Shown here piece after piece: positions 10,001 to 17,038 of a stretch of 64,000 nucleotides of DNA. How positions within the stretch are numbered: position 1 is the stretch's first letter; the number at the start of each line of letters is the position of its first letter. The notes below the pieces were generated by a model. It worked only from the letters and a program-made list of their open reading frames with translations. It searched no databases and was not told the DNA's origin. Source of the stretch: Salinithrix halophila (lineage in GTDB: Bacteria; Bacillota; Bacilli; Thermoactinomycetales; DSM-45169); contig NZ_JBHSAP010000015.1 in the NCBI RefSeq assembly GCF_042650125.1, positions 124,001 to 188,000 of the forward strand, in the 5' to 3' direction. The translations under genes and the position numbers were made by a program.

Positions 10001-10358
10001 CCAATACCAACGGGGGAAGATCCAAGAGGAATCCCTCTATTACGAAACGAAAAAACACTCCGGCGATCTGCCGATTATCGGAGTGAACACGTTTCTGAAA
10101 GAGGGGGAGGAAGCAGAACCGGAATACGAGCTGACCCGTGCCGCCCCCGAGGAAAAGGAAGCTCAGATTCAGAACCTGCGTTCCTTCCAGGAGAGACACC
10201 GGGAAGAAACACTCGGGGCCCTCGCCCGTTTGCAAGAAACGGCCCGCAAAGACGGCAATCTCTTCGCTGAGCTGATGGAGACCGTCCGTGTCGCCAGCTT
10301 GGGGCAGATTACGGAAGCTCTCTTCGAAGTGGGTGGCCAGTATCGGCGAAATATGTAA
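7098..10358 (+). CDS. icmF: Fused isobutyryl-CoA mutase IcmF
   Basis: Adenosylcobalamin enzyme of 1086 residues that interconverts isobutyryl-CoA and butyryl-CoA; some members also act on pivalyl/isovaleryl-CoA. Domain order is: B12-binding domain (about 10-150; SLFDGHDASINLF with the cobalt-ligand His), MeaB-like GTPase domain (Walker A GLTGTGGAGKSS near 207, NKFDRKGSED), a linker, and the TIM-barrel mutase domain (YHIQTSGRSLHAQEVNFNDI, MALNDQCNSLHTNAYDEA). ATG 7098 is chosen over GTG 7062: GGGAGGC lies seven bases upstream and the protein then starts next to the B12 domain. It ends the operon and is followed by a terminator. Confidence 0.96.
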   Translation: MTREVYRPKHPVRFVTAASLFDGHDASINLFRRLLQASGVEVIHLGHDRSVDLIVDAAVQEDVQGIAVSSYQGGHMEFFKYMVDRLKEKKADHIKVFAGGGGVIVPREIRELEAYGVVKVFSPEDGRSMGLQGIINQMVRACDFPPVERITGEPEAAARGDVAAIARLITSVEQNEGEEAVAAAALSVPAEEAAKKKTVPVVGLTGTGGAGKSSLTDELVRRFLGDFPEKKIAILSIDPSKQKTGGALLGDRIRMNAVHHPRVYMRSLATRKNRSELSAATKEAIGILKQSGFDLVLVETSGIGQGNADIIEVSDFSVYVMTSEFGAPSQLEKIEMLDYADLIAINKFDRKGSEDALRDVKKQYRRNHHLFDADDRDIPVYGTMAHRFNDAGTHLFYKALITGVSKKLSLGWESDLNVEHNTEARPIILPERMHYLREIASTVRKYREYTEEQADLARKWFQVNGAREIFKERLHDGTDEREGPLVPLEEAAESIKERLAPESRRTLEEWPRLKEAYRQEEFVVKVRDKEIRTPLFTETLSGSRIPKVALPRFEDWGEVLRWAMKENVPGRFPYTAGVFPFKRGDEDPKRMFAGEGTPERTNRRFHYLSEGEPAKRLSTAFDSVTLYGRDPDERPDIYGKIGESGVSICTLEDMKKLYAGFDLCAPSTSVSMTINGPAPIILAMFLNTAIDQQIDRFREKEGREPTEEERQAIRSRALATVRGTVQADILKEDQGQNTCIFSTEFALKMMGDIQQYFIDHGVRNYYSVSISGYHIAEAGANPISQLAFTLANAFTYVEYYLSRGMKIDQFAPNLSFFFSNGLDAEYSVIGRVARRIWAVVMKRLYGANERSQKLKYHIQTSGRSLHAQEVNFNDIRTTLQALMALNDQCNSLHTNAYDEAITTPTEDSVRRAMAIQLIITKELGLSKNENSLQGSFIIEELTDLVEEAVLREFERISDRGGVLGAMETQYQRGKIQEESLYYETKKHSGDLPIIGVNTFLKEGEEAEPEYELTRAAPEEKEAQIQNLRSFQERHREETLGALARLQETARKDGNLFAELMETVRVASLGQITEALFEVGGQYRRNM

Positions 10359-10366
10359 CCCTGTAT

Positions 10367-10390
10367 AACCCGCCTCGGGCGGGTTTTTCT
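10367..10390 (+). terminator. Intrinsic terminator after icmF
   Basis: CCCGCC and GGCGGG arms with a four-base TCGG loop, followed by TTTTTCTTT. It closes the acyl-CoA operon. Confidence 0.88.
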
Positions 10391-10409
10391 TTGAATCCCT
10401 TCTTGTTGG

Positions 10410-10437
10410 TTGACTTCGAACCCGTTTTGGTTAAAAT
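10410..10437 (+). promoter_or_regulatory. Sigma-A promoter of rpoE
   Basis: TTGACT (10410-10415), 16-bp spacer, TAAAAT (10432-10437). It lies about 70 bp before the rpoE start and just after the icmF terminator. Confidence 0.7.
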
Positions 10438-10509
10438 AGACATACGACTGGATACAACTGCTTCACGTGCGGAACTTCCGCCCACTTTGGAAAGGAAGGA
10501 TGTGCCCTC

Positions 10510-10986
10510 ATGCCCGACAACCTGGCAGAAAAACTGTCCACGGAGGAGATTCGGGAGACCGCGATGGTCGACCTGGCATATAATATATTGAAAAAAAAGG
10601 GAGAACCCGTTTTGTATAGGGATCTGATGAACGAGGTTTCCCAATTGAAAGGTTTTTCCACGGGTGAAATAAAGCATTACATCGCGCAGCTCTACACGGA
10701 GATCAACATCGACGGCCGTTTTATCTGTGTAGGGAAGAGCCTGTGGGGTCTGCGACGCTGGTATCCGACGGAGCAGGCCACCGACTCCGCCGTCGCGCAA
10801 AATGTGAAAGATGATTACAGTGACGAGGACCTAAATGAAGAGGATCTCTTCGGTGAGGAAGATTCCCCCTTTGATGAGACGTCCACCGATGACGACGGTG
10901 ATTACGACGAAGATTACGAGGAAGAAAGCGAAAACGGCTTCGAGGATGAAGGCGATGAAGAGGAAACCGAGGACGAAGAATCCTAA
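10510..10986 (+). CDS. rpoE: DNA-directed RNA polymerase delta subunit
   Basis: Delta factor of Gram-positive RNA polymerase (158 residues), which raises promoter selectivity and enzyme recycling by displacing nucleic acid. The N-terminal HARE-HTH domain covers roughly residues 10-85 (LAYNILKKKGEPVLYRDLMN, FICVGKSLWGLRRWYP). From about residue 100 the tail is almost entirely Asp and Glu, the polyanionic tail typical of the family. Start ATG 10510 follows GGAAAGGAAGGA. The position directly upstream of pyrG is the usual one in Bacilli. Confidence 0.95.
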   Translation: MPDNLAEKLSTEEIRETAMVDLAYNILKKKGEPVLYRDLMNEVSQLKGFSTGEIKHYIAQLYTEINIDGRFICVGKSLWGLRRWYPTEQATDSAVAQNVKDDYSDEDLNEEDLFGEEDSPFDETSTDDDGDYDEDYEEESENGFEDEGDEEETEDEES

Positions 10987-11036
10987 CCAGTCTATGAATT
11001 GGACGATTAGCCCTCCTCACCCCTCCCTCCCGCCGC

Positions 11037-11075
11037 TTGACAAAGCCTGTCTGCGAGGTTAAACTAAGCGATGGG
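11037..11075 (+). promoter_or_regulatory. pyrG promoter with GGGC transcription start
   Basis: TTGACA (11037-11042), 17-bp spacer, TAAACT (11060-11065), then seven bases to GGGCT (11073-11077). A run of three G followed by C at the start is the feature that allows reiterative G addition when CTP is low in B. subtilis pyrG. Confidence 0.8.
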
Positions 11076-11178
11076 CTAATGAAGTACGTTTTATAAGCAC
11101 GTTCCGAACCGCGGGTGATTTCCGCGGTGGCGGTACCCTTACACGCAAGAGCGCCCCCGTTCAGGGTGGCGCTTTTTC
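11073..11178 (+). promoter_or_regulatory. CTP-sensing pyrG attenuator leader
   Basis: The leader runs from the predicted GGG start to an intrinsic terminator: AGCGCC-CCC (11150-11158), loop GTTCA, GGG-T-GGCGCT (11164-11173), T-run 11173-11177. The 5' arm holds a run of five C (11154-11158) that a slippage-made poly-G 5' end could pair with, preventing the terminator. This is the established B. subtilis pyrG mechanism; its presence here is inferred from the layout. An extra hairpin, ACCGCGG/CCGCGGT (11108-11128), lies between. Confidence 0.75.
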
Positions 11179-11226
11179 TCATTGTGAAACAATTTTTGGG
11201 AACCATAACCGAAGGAGGGCCGATCC

Positions 11227-12843
11227 ATGACCAAGTTTATCTTTGTGACCGGCGGTGTCGTCTCGTCCCTTGGCAAGGGAATTACGGCGGCATCCCTGGG
11301 CCGGTTGTTGAAAAACCGGGGTTTGACGGTGACCATTCAAAAATTCGACCCCTATATCAATGTGGATCCGGGTACGATGAGCCCTTATCAGCACGGCGAG
11401 GTGTTTGTAACGGACGATGGGGCAGAAACAGACCTGGATCTAGGTCATTATGAACGGTTCATCGACATCAACCTTTCCAAGAACTCCAACGTCACCACGG
11501 GGAAAGTCTACTCTGCTGTCATCAACAAGGAACGCCGGGGAGACTACCTCGGGGGTACAGTTCAGGTCATTCCCCACATCACGAATGAGATCAAGGATCG
11601 GGTCTTCCGGGCTGCGAGGGAGACCCACCCGGACGTGGTGATCACCGAGATCGGCGGAACAGTGGGTGACATTGAGAGCCTACCTTTTCTGGAGGCGATC
11701 CGTCAGATCAAGAGTGAAGTGGGGCGTGACCATGTCCTATACATCCACTGCACTTTGATTCCGGAACTATCCGCCACCGGTGAATTGAAGACGAAGCCGA
11801 CGCAACATAGTGTCAAGGAGCTCAGGGGCATCGGTATCCAACCTAATGTCATCGTCTGCCGGACAGGTCAGCCTCTGTCTGAAGACATGAAACGGAAACT
11901 GGCTCTCTTCTGCGATATCGATTATCAGGCGGTAATTGAATGCCGTGATGCAGAGACCCTTTATGAAGTACCTTTGATGCTACAAGACGAGGGTCTGGAT
12001 GAAATCACGGTGAAGCACTTGGGCCTGGACGGCGGAGAAGCGGACATGACAGAATGGATTGCCCTAGTCGACAAGGTGAAGAACCTGACTCATCGAACCA
12101 AAATTGCCGTCGTCGGCAAATATGTCGCCCTTCACGATGCCTACATGAGTGTCGTCGAATCCCTCAACCACGCAGGTTTCTCCAATGATACCGAGGTGGA
12201 GATTCTTTGGGTCAACGCCGAAGAGGTAACGGATGAGAATGCTGCCCAATTGCTGGGTGAAGCCGACGGCATCCTTGTGCCCGGCGGATTCGGCGACCGG
12301 GGAATCGAGGGGAAAATCGCCGCCGTTCGCTTTGCCCGGGAACAACGGATCCCTATGCTAGGTATCTGCCTAGGAATGCAGGTCGCCTGTATCGAGGGAG
12401 CACGTAACCTCCTTGGCTTGGACGGGGCCAACAGTTCGGAGATCGATCCCGAGACCGCCAACCCCGTCATCGACCTGCTGCCCGAACAAAAGGAGATCGA
12501 AGATCTGGGCGGAACGATGCGCCTTGGCTTGTATCCCTGTAAACTTATTCCGGGTACCCGCGCTCAAGAAGCCTATGGAAATGGTCTGGTATACGAGCGT
12601 CACCGCCACCGCTACGAGTTTAATAACGAATATCGGGAACAAATGGCCGAGGCAGGATATGTCTTTGCCGGAACATCCCCTGACGGTCGACTGGTAGAAA
12701 TCGTGGAATTAAAGGACCATCCCTGGTTTGTCAGCTGTCAGTTTCACCCTGAGTTCACCTCCCGGCCCAACAGGCCACAACCTCTTTTTCGCGACTTTGT
12801 CGCAGCAGCACTCCAAGCCAGCTTAAAGGCGGAACGGGTCTGA
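11227..12843 (+). CDS. pyrG: CTP synthase
   Basis: Glutamine-hydrolysing CTP synthase of 538 residues that aminates UTP to CTP. The N-terminal synthetase domain begins FVTGGVVSSLGKGITAASLG (P-loop); MSPYQHGEVFVTDDGAETDL and EIGGTVGDIES are also present. The C-terminal class I glutaminase domain has nucleophile Cys in GICLGMQ (about 381) and the His/Glu pair in CQFHPEF. GAAGGAGGG precedes ATG 11227. Expression is probably set by the leader attenuator, and a strong terminator follows. Confidence 0.97.
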   Translation: MTKFIFVTGGVVSSLGKGITAASLGRLLKNRGLTVTIQKFDPYINVDPGTMSPYQHGEVFVTDDGAETDLDLGHYERFIDINLSKNSNVTTGKVYSAVINKERRGDYLGGTVQVIPHITNEIKDRVFRAARETHPDVVITEIGGTVGDIESLPFLEAIRQIKSEVGRDHVLYIHCTLIPELSATGELKTKPTQHSVKELRGIGIQPNVIVCRTGQPLSEDMKRKLALFCDIDYQAVIECRDAETLYEVPLMLQDEGLDEITVKHLGLDGGEADMTEWIALVDKVKNLTHRTKIAVVGKYVALHDAYMSVVESLNHAGFSNDTEVEILWVNAEEVTDENAAQLLGEADGILVPGGFGDRGIEGKIAAVRFAREQRIPMLGICLGMQVACIEGARNLLGLDGANSSEIDPETANPVIDLLPEQKEIEDLGGTMRLGLYPCKLIPGTRAQEAYGNGLVYERHRHRYEFNNEYREQMAEAGYVFAGTSPDGRLVEIVELKDHPWFVSCQFHPEFTSRPNRPQPLFRDFVAAALQASLKAERV

Positions 12844-12884
12844 CGGAAATCGATTCCCCGTACCGATGCTGGTATTCATCTTAG

Positions 12885-12912
12885 CCTCCGTACAACCGTG
12901 CGGAGGTTTTTT
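12885..12912 (+). terminator. Intrinsic terminator after pyrG
   Basis: CCTCCG (12885-12890) and CGGAGG (12901-12906) around a short loop, followed by TTTTTT. Confidence 0.88.
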
Positions 12913-13030
12913 GCGGTGTTTGAGAAAAGTAGATTATCCATATAATCCCTTCCTTTGGTGCAGAATTCCATGCATAAGGCCGATTCCCTCGCTCTTTCAG
13001 CCCCTTCTTCATGGATTTTAACCGAATAGT

Positions 13031-13058
13031 GCAGGAAAGATGGTGGGCATATACGAAT
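13031..13058 (+). promoter_or_regulatory. Candidate sigma-H promoter of spo0F
   Basis: AGGAAA (-35, 13033-13038) and CGAAT (-10, 13054-13058), with 18 bases between AGGA and GAAT, which fits the sigma-H spacing. The B. subtilis spo0F gene is known to use sigma-H. A possible sigma-A -10 (TATAAT 12941-12946) lies further upstream with a weak -35. The rest of the 358-bp gap between pyrG and spo0F shows no gene. Confidence 0.5.
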
Positions 13059-13201
13059 TAATAATAGGAAGGCCGCAGGTTGGAATGTACGGACGTGATA
13101 AATGGAACACCGGTACCCTGTTTCACCCATAGGGGCCGGCCAGAGGAGGAGGGATTCCCATCGGGGCGGGCCGCGCGGATTTACGGGAAGGGGGGACACA
13201 G

Positions 13202-13576
13202 ATGTCACTCTCCGGGAAAAAGGTGTTAATCGTGGACGACCAATTCGGGATTCGGGTCCTCTTAAAAGAGGTGTTCAGTCGGGAGGGATTCCGGGTCTTT
13301 CAAGCGGCCAACGGCAAAGTGGCCCTGGATATCATCCAAACGGAGGACCCCGACCTGATCCTGCTGGACATGAAAATGCCCGGCATGGACGGCCTGGAAC
13401 TCCTCCGGCACCTTCGCCAGGAGGGCCTCACCCCCCGGGTGATCATGATGACTGCCTATGGGGAGCTAGATATGGTGGAGGAGGCTTCTAAATTAGGAGC
13501 GTTAGCTCACTTCACCAAACCTTTCGACATCGAGGAGCTTCGCTCTGAAGTTCTGCGCCAATTGGATGAATCCTGA
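13202..13576 (+). CDS. spo0F: Sporulation phosphorelay response regulator Spo0F
   Basis: Single-domain receiver of 124 residues that accepts phosphate from sporulation histidine kinases and hands it to Spo0B on the way to Spo0A. The acidic pocket is VDDQ (D12, D13), the phospho-acceptor aspartate is in LLDMKMPGMDG (D56), the switch Thr is in MMTAYGE, and the conserved Lys is in HFTKPFD. There is no output domain, as in known Spo0F. It lies between pyrG and fbaA, the B. subtilis arrangement except for the kal-kce insertion that follows. Confidence 0.95.
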   Translation: MSLSGKKVLIVDDQFGIRVLLKEVFSREGFRVFQAANGKVALDIIQTEDPDLILLDMKMPGMDGLELLRHLRQEGLTPRVIMMTAYGELDMVEEASKLGALAHFTKPFDIEELRSEVLRQLDES

Positions 13577-13595
13577 TTTTTGGGGAGGGAAAAGG

Positions 13596-13991
13596 ATGCT
13601 GGAAGCCAAAATCCGCTTGCGTATGAGTCAAGCGGATGCCCATTACGGAGGCGACCTGGTGGATGGAGCACGGATGACAGCCTTGTTCGGCGATCTGGCG
13701 ACGGAACTCCTCATCCGTCACGACGGGGATGAAGGTCTATTCGTCGCTTACGATTCCGTGGAGTTCCTCGTCCCGGTTTACGCGGGGGATTTCATCGAAG
13801 CTACCGGGCGGATCACCCGGGTGGGCAATACCTCCCGTGCAATGTCCTTTACAGCAGTCAAGGTAATCGAAGCCCATATCGATCCATCCGTTCCATCAGC
13901 TGCACAGGTATTGGAAGAACCGCTGGAAGTGGCTCGAGCATCAGGTACTTGTGTGGTTCCTAAGGAAAAACAGAAGCGACTAAAAAGGTGA
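13596..13991 (+). CDS. kal: 3-aminobutyryl-CoA ammonia-lyase (hotdog fold)
   Basis: A 131-residue single hotdog-fold protein. It resembles the Kal enzyme of lysine fermentation, which removes ammonia from 3-aminobutyryl-CoA to give crotonyl-CoA. Features seen are RMSQADAHYGGDLVDGARM at the N-terminus, then FVAYDSVEFLVPVYAGDFIEATG, the core hotdog strand. Start ATG 13596 follows GGGGAGGG; an upstream ATG at 13566 overlaps spo0F and has no ribosome site. The next gene is a Kce homologue, which makes this substrate, and that strengthens the call. The other pathway genes (kamA, kamDE, kdd) are not in the window. Confidence 0.8.
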   Translation: MLEAKIRLRMSQADAHYGGDLVDGARMTALFGDLATELLIRHDGDEGLFVAYDSVEFLVPVYAGDFIEATGRITRVGNTSRAMSFTAVKVIEAHIDPSVPSAAQVLEEPLEVARASGTCVVPKEKQKRLKR

Positions 13992-14010
13992 CCGGGGCAA
14001 CGGTAGACGG

Positions 14011-14061
14011 AAGCCCCCGCTTTCGCGCATTCCCCTCGAGGGTGTGGGCGGGAGCTTTTTT
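14011..14061 (+). terminator. Hairpin with T-run between kal and kce
   Basis: AAGCCCCCGC (14011-14020) pairs with GCGGGAGCTT (14048-14057) with one mismatch, followed by six T (14056-14061). The loop is long (27 bases). It may partly terminate transcription after kal or act as an attenuator of kce. Confidence 0.6.
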
Positions 14062-14085
14062 CATGGCCCGAAAGGAGCGGTCGTC

Positions 14086-14940
14086 ATGGACAAATTGATC
14101 ATTACCGCCGCCCTGGTGGGGGCGGAAGTGACACGGGAAGACACCCCTCACCTTCCTGTTACCCCAGAGGAGATTGCCGAACAGGCGGCGGAAGCCTGTG
14201 AGGCGGGAGCGTCCATCGCCCATATCCATGTCAGGGACAAGGAAGGGCGACCGAGCCAGAGTCGGGAGTTGTATCGTGAAACAATCGAGGCGATCCAAAA
14301 GCGATGCGGGATGATCATCCAGGTATCCACGGGAGGCGCCGTGGGGATGACCCCGGAGGACCGGTTACAACCGGTCACCCTTTCCCCGGAGATGGCTACA
14401 TTGACTACAGGGACCGTCAATTTCGGGAACGGAGTTTTTCACAATCCGCCCGGTGAAATCCGGCAGTTTGCCGACTCCATGCAACAACACGGGGTACGCC
14501 CGGAGTTCGAGATCTTCGATACGGGAATGATTTCTACCGCCATCGCCTTGGTAAAAGAAGGGTTGGTAACAGGCCATCTCCATTTTGATTTTGTCATGGG
14601 TATGCCAGGTGGAATTCCCGCCGATGCGAAGCATCTCCTTCTCTTGGTCGATCAGTTGCCGGCAGGCGCTACCTGGACCGTGGCGGGAATCGGTCGCAAC
14701 CAATTGCCGATGGCCGCTCTCGGGGTCACCTTGGGAGGGCATGTCCGTGTCGGTTTGGAGGACAACCTCTATTACCGGAAGGGTGAACTGGCAACCAATT
14801 CGCAGCTGGTCGCTCGGGTAAAACGGCTTGCGGCGGAGTTGGAACGACCCGTGGCCACCCCTGATGAGGCTCGGCGCATTTTGGCACTGCCGAATAAAGA
14901 GGAGGGCCCCTGTGAACCGATCCATACGATACCAAAATAA
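14086..14940 (+). CDS. kce: 3-keto-5-aminohexanoate cleavage enzyme (BKACE family)
   Basis: Zn-dependent beta-keto acid cleavage enzyme, 284 residues (the DUF849 family). Kce condenses 3-keto-5-aminohexanoate with acetyl-CoA to 3-aminobutyryl-CoA and acetoacetate. The metal-binding HIHVRD motif is at about residues 46-51, QVSTGGAVGMTPEDR follows, and FEIFDTGM and VAGIGRNQLPMA lie in the barrel. Start ATG 14086 follows AAAGGAG. BKACE enzymes vary widely in substrate, but the adjacent kal gene favours the lysine pathway. No clear promoter separates them. Confidence 0.82.
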   Translation: MDKLIITAALVGAEVTREDTPHLPVTPEEIAEQAAEACEAGASIAHIHVRDKEGRPSQSRELYRETIEAIQKRCGMIIQVSTGGAVGMTPEDRLQPVTLSPEMATLTTGTVNFGNGVFHNPPGEIRQFADSMQQHGVRPEFEIFDTGMISTAIALVKEGLVTGHLHFDFVMGMPGGIPADAKHLLLLVDQLPAGATWTVAGIGRNQLPMAALGVTLGGHVRVGLEDNLYYRKGELATNSQLVARVKRLAAELERPVATPDEARRILALPNKEEGPCEPIHTIPK

Positions 14941-15174
14941 GATTTCCCGGGGAATGCCGGTTTTCTAGGAGCTTTTTGGGGATGATTTCCCTGAAGGCTC
15001 CTTCTCTATGTCCCGCTTGGCCCGCCTCATATTCTGAAGCCAAAGAGGGAAAAAGAGCGGAAGAAAGGAACTCGCGAAGGAGTGGAATCTAAGAGGAGGA
15101 AAAATGTTCCGGAAATAGCGATCCAAATGAATCCGCTTCCAATTGGTGGATGGCTATCGGATTCGAACAGCGAG
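14941..15174. other. Intergenic region between kce and the fbaA promoter
   Basis: No convincing gene. A weak hairpin, GGAGC/GCTCC (about 14968-15001), followed by TTCTCT might terminate kce transcripts. Confidence 0.35.
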
Positions 15175-15183
15175 TGTTATAAT
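15175..15183 (+). promoter_or_regulatory. Extended -10 promoter for fbaA
   Basis: TGTTATAAT (TGn plus TATAAT, 15175-15183) with no good -35 box at 16-18 bp. The untranslated leader to fbaA would be about 145 nt. I see no known riboswitch in it. Confidence 0.55.
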
Positions 15184-15335
15184 GTCAAAATGAGTGGTTC
15201 ATTTTTCTCCTATGAACCGGGGGAAGACCCCGTACATACATCGCCTCTGTACAAAGAAGGTGCGTTTAGACGGGATCGAATGCCGCCGGGTTCGGGATGA
15301 CGGGACCAGATTATTCCATGTCAGGAGGATTTTTT

Positions 15336-16190
15336 ATGCCTTTGGTACCGATGACCGATTTCTTGCCCCGTGCCAAAAAGGAAGGCTTTGCTGTCGGCCA
15401 GTTTAACATGAACAACTTGGAATTCGTTCAGGGGATTGCTGCGGCTGCGAAGGAGGAACAATCTCCCTTCATCTACGGTGTTTCTGAAGGAGCTATGCGC
15501 TACATGGGCATTGACTATGTTGTCGCTATGGCGGAAATCGCCGCCCGGGAATCCGGCGTGCCTGTAGCTCTTCATCTGGATCACGGTAGCAGCTTCGACG
15601 TAGTAATGCAATGTATTCAAGCCGGTTTCTCCTCCGTGATGTTCGACGGCTCCCATTATTCGTTTGAAGAAAACATCCGTCTTACCAAAGAAGTCGTGAA
15701 AGCGGCTCATGCCGTCGGGGTTTCCGTTGAAGGTGAGTTGGGCACGATTGGTGGTGTGGAGGACGACGTTCAAGTGGATGAAGAGGACGCAGCTCTCGCC
15801 AACCCGGAAGAAGCGATCCGTTTCTGGGAAGAAACCAAGGTGGATGCCATGGCGATCGCAGTCGGAACCGCTCACGGAATGTACAAAGGTGAACCGAAAA
15901 TCCACTTCGAAATCATTGATGAGGTCGCCAAAAAAATTGACGCTCCAATCGTACTCCATGGCGGCTCTGGTGTACCCGATGCGGCCATTCAGGAATCGAT
16001 CAAACTCGGGGTCGGCAAAATTAACGTCAATACCGAAAGCCAAGTTGCTTGCACCCAGGTTATCCGAGACCTTCTTGGAGAAAAACCTGACATGATCGAC
16101 CCCCGTAAATACCTTGGCCCCGGTCGTGACGCCATCAAAGAGACTGTCAAAGGAAAAATGCGCCTCTTCGGAAGCTCTGGCAAAGCCTGA
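15336..16190 (+). CDS. fbaA: Class II fructose-1,6-bisphosphate aldolase
   Basis: Zinc-dependent aldolase of 284 residues, central to glycolysis and gluconeogenesis. Zn and substrate motifs visible are LHLDHGSSFDVVMQCIQAGFSS (HLDH near residue 80), EGELGTIGG, AVGTAHGMYKG and LHGGSGVPDAAIQ. The start ATG 15336 follows AGGAGGA and gives MPLVPMTDFL, matching Bacillus FbaA. It is followed 29 bp later by the transaldolase gene and is probably cotranscribed with it. Confidence 0.96.
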   Translation: MPLVPMTDFLPRAKKEGFAVGQFNMNNLEFVQGIAAAAKEEQSPFIYGVSEGAMRYMGIDYVVAMAEIAARESGVPVALHLDHGSSFDVVMQCIQAGFSSVMFDGSHYSFEENIRLTKEVVKAAHAVGVSVEGELGTIGGVEDDVQVDEEDAALANPEEAIRFWEETKVDAMAIAVGTAHGMYKGEPKIHFEIIDEVAKKIDAPIVLHGGSGVPDAAIQESIKLGVGKINVNTESQVACTQVIRDLLGEKPDMIDPRKYLGPGRDAIKETVKGKMRLFGSSGKA

Positions 16191-16219
16191 CCCTGACATC
16201 CAACAGGAGGTGAGCCGCG

Positions 16220-16873
16220 ATGAAATTTTTCATCGATACGGCGAACGTGGATGAAATCCGCACCGTCCATTCATGGGGAGTTCTCTCCGGTGTAACGACC
16301 AACCCCAGTCTAGTGGCTAAATCTGGCCGGGAATTTACGGATGTACTGAAAGAGATCTGCGATATTGCAGAAGGAGTCGAATCCGTCAGTGCGGAAGTGT
16401 TATCCGACGATGCGGAGGGGATGTTGAAGGAAGCAGAACCCCTCGTAAACATTTCGGATAAAATCACTGTTAAAGTCCCGATGACGACAGAAGGATTGAA
16501 GGCGGTCCACGGTTTCGCCAAGCAGGGAATCCGCACCAATGTTACCCTCATCTTTTCCGCCAATCAGGCTTTGATGGCGGCTCGGGCGGGAGCCAGCTAC
16601 GTCAGCCCCTTTCTCGGTCGGTTGGACGATATCAGTCATGATGGCGTTGAATTGATCGGGCAGATTTCCCGGATTTTTGACCTCCACGCCATCGACACGG
16701 AAATCATCGCAGCAAGCGTCCGGCATCCTCTTCATGTCATCCAGGCGGCAGAGAGCGGCGCTCACATCGCCACATTACCTTATAAGGTGCTTGGTCAACT
16801 GGTTAAGCATCCCCTCACGGATCAGGGTATTGAGAAGTTCAAGCAAGACTGGGAACAAGCGAATAACGGTTGA
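16220..16873 (+). CDS. tal: Transaldolase, small (FSA/TalC-like) type
   Basis: A 217-residue transaldolase of the short TalC/YwjH class, which moves dihydroxyacetone units in the pentose phosphate pathway. MKFFIDTANVDEI, SGVTTNPSLVAKSG, ISDKITVKVPMT (Schiff-base lysine in KVPMT, about residue 83), NVTLIFSANQALMAARAGA and SPFLGRLDD are the family signatures. AGGAGGTGA precedes ATG 16220. The fba-tal-murA order is that of B. subtilis fbaA-ywjH-murAB. Confidence 0.94.
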   Translation: MKFFIDTANVDEIRTVHSWGVLSGVTTNPSLVAKSGREFTDVLKEICDIAEGVESVSAEVLSDDAEGMLKEAEPLVNISDKITVKVPMTTEGLKAVHGFAKQGIRTNVTLIFSANQALMAARAGASYVSPFLGRLDDISHDGVELIGQISRIFDLHAIDTEIIAASVRHPLHVIQAAESGAHIATLPYKVLGQLVKHPLTDQGIEKFKQDWEQANNG

Positions 16874-16898
16874 GTCGAACATAGATGGGAACATCAGA

Positions 16899-16946
16899 GG
16901 GTTTCCGGCGGGGCGGCCCAGTCCTCGCCGGTTTCCCCTTTTTTTG
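16899..16946 (+). terminator. Intrinsic terminator after tal
   Basis: CCGGCG and CGCCGG arms extended by GGG/CCC across an internal TTT bulge, then seven T. It separates tal from murA. Confidence 0.7.
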
Positions 16947-17038
16947 ATTATGAAAGTTTTCCACGTTCCACTTCATCAGCACGGCTGGGGACAGTCCGTC
17001 CACCTGGGGGCAGTCGTGTGCGGAAAGGAAGGGTTTGG

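Noticed and set aside
11108..11140. T-box-like GGTGGCGGTACCC in the pyrG leader
   Set aside because: The conserved T-box AGGGTGGNACCGCG order and a specifier stem are lacking, and the gene is not an aminoacyl-tRNA synthetase or amino acid gene.
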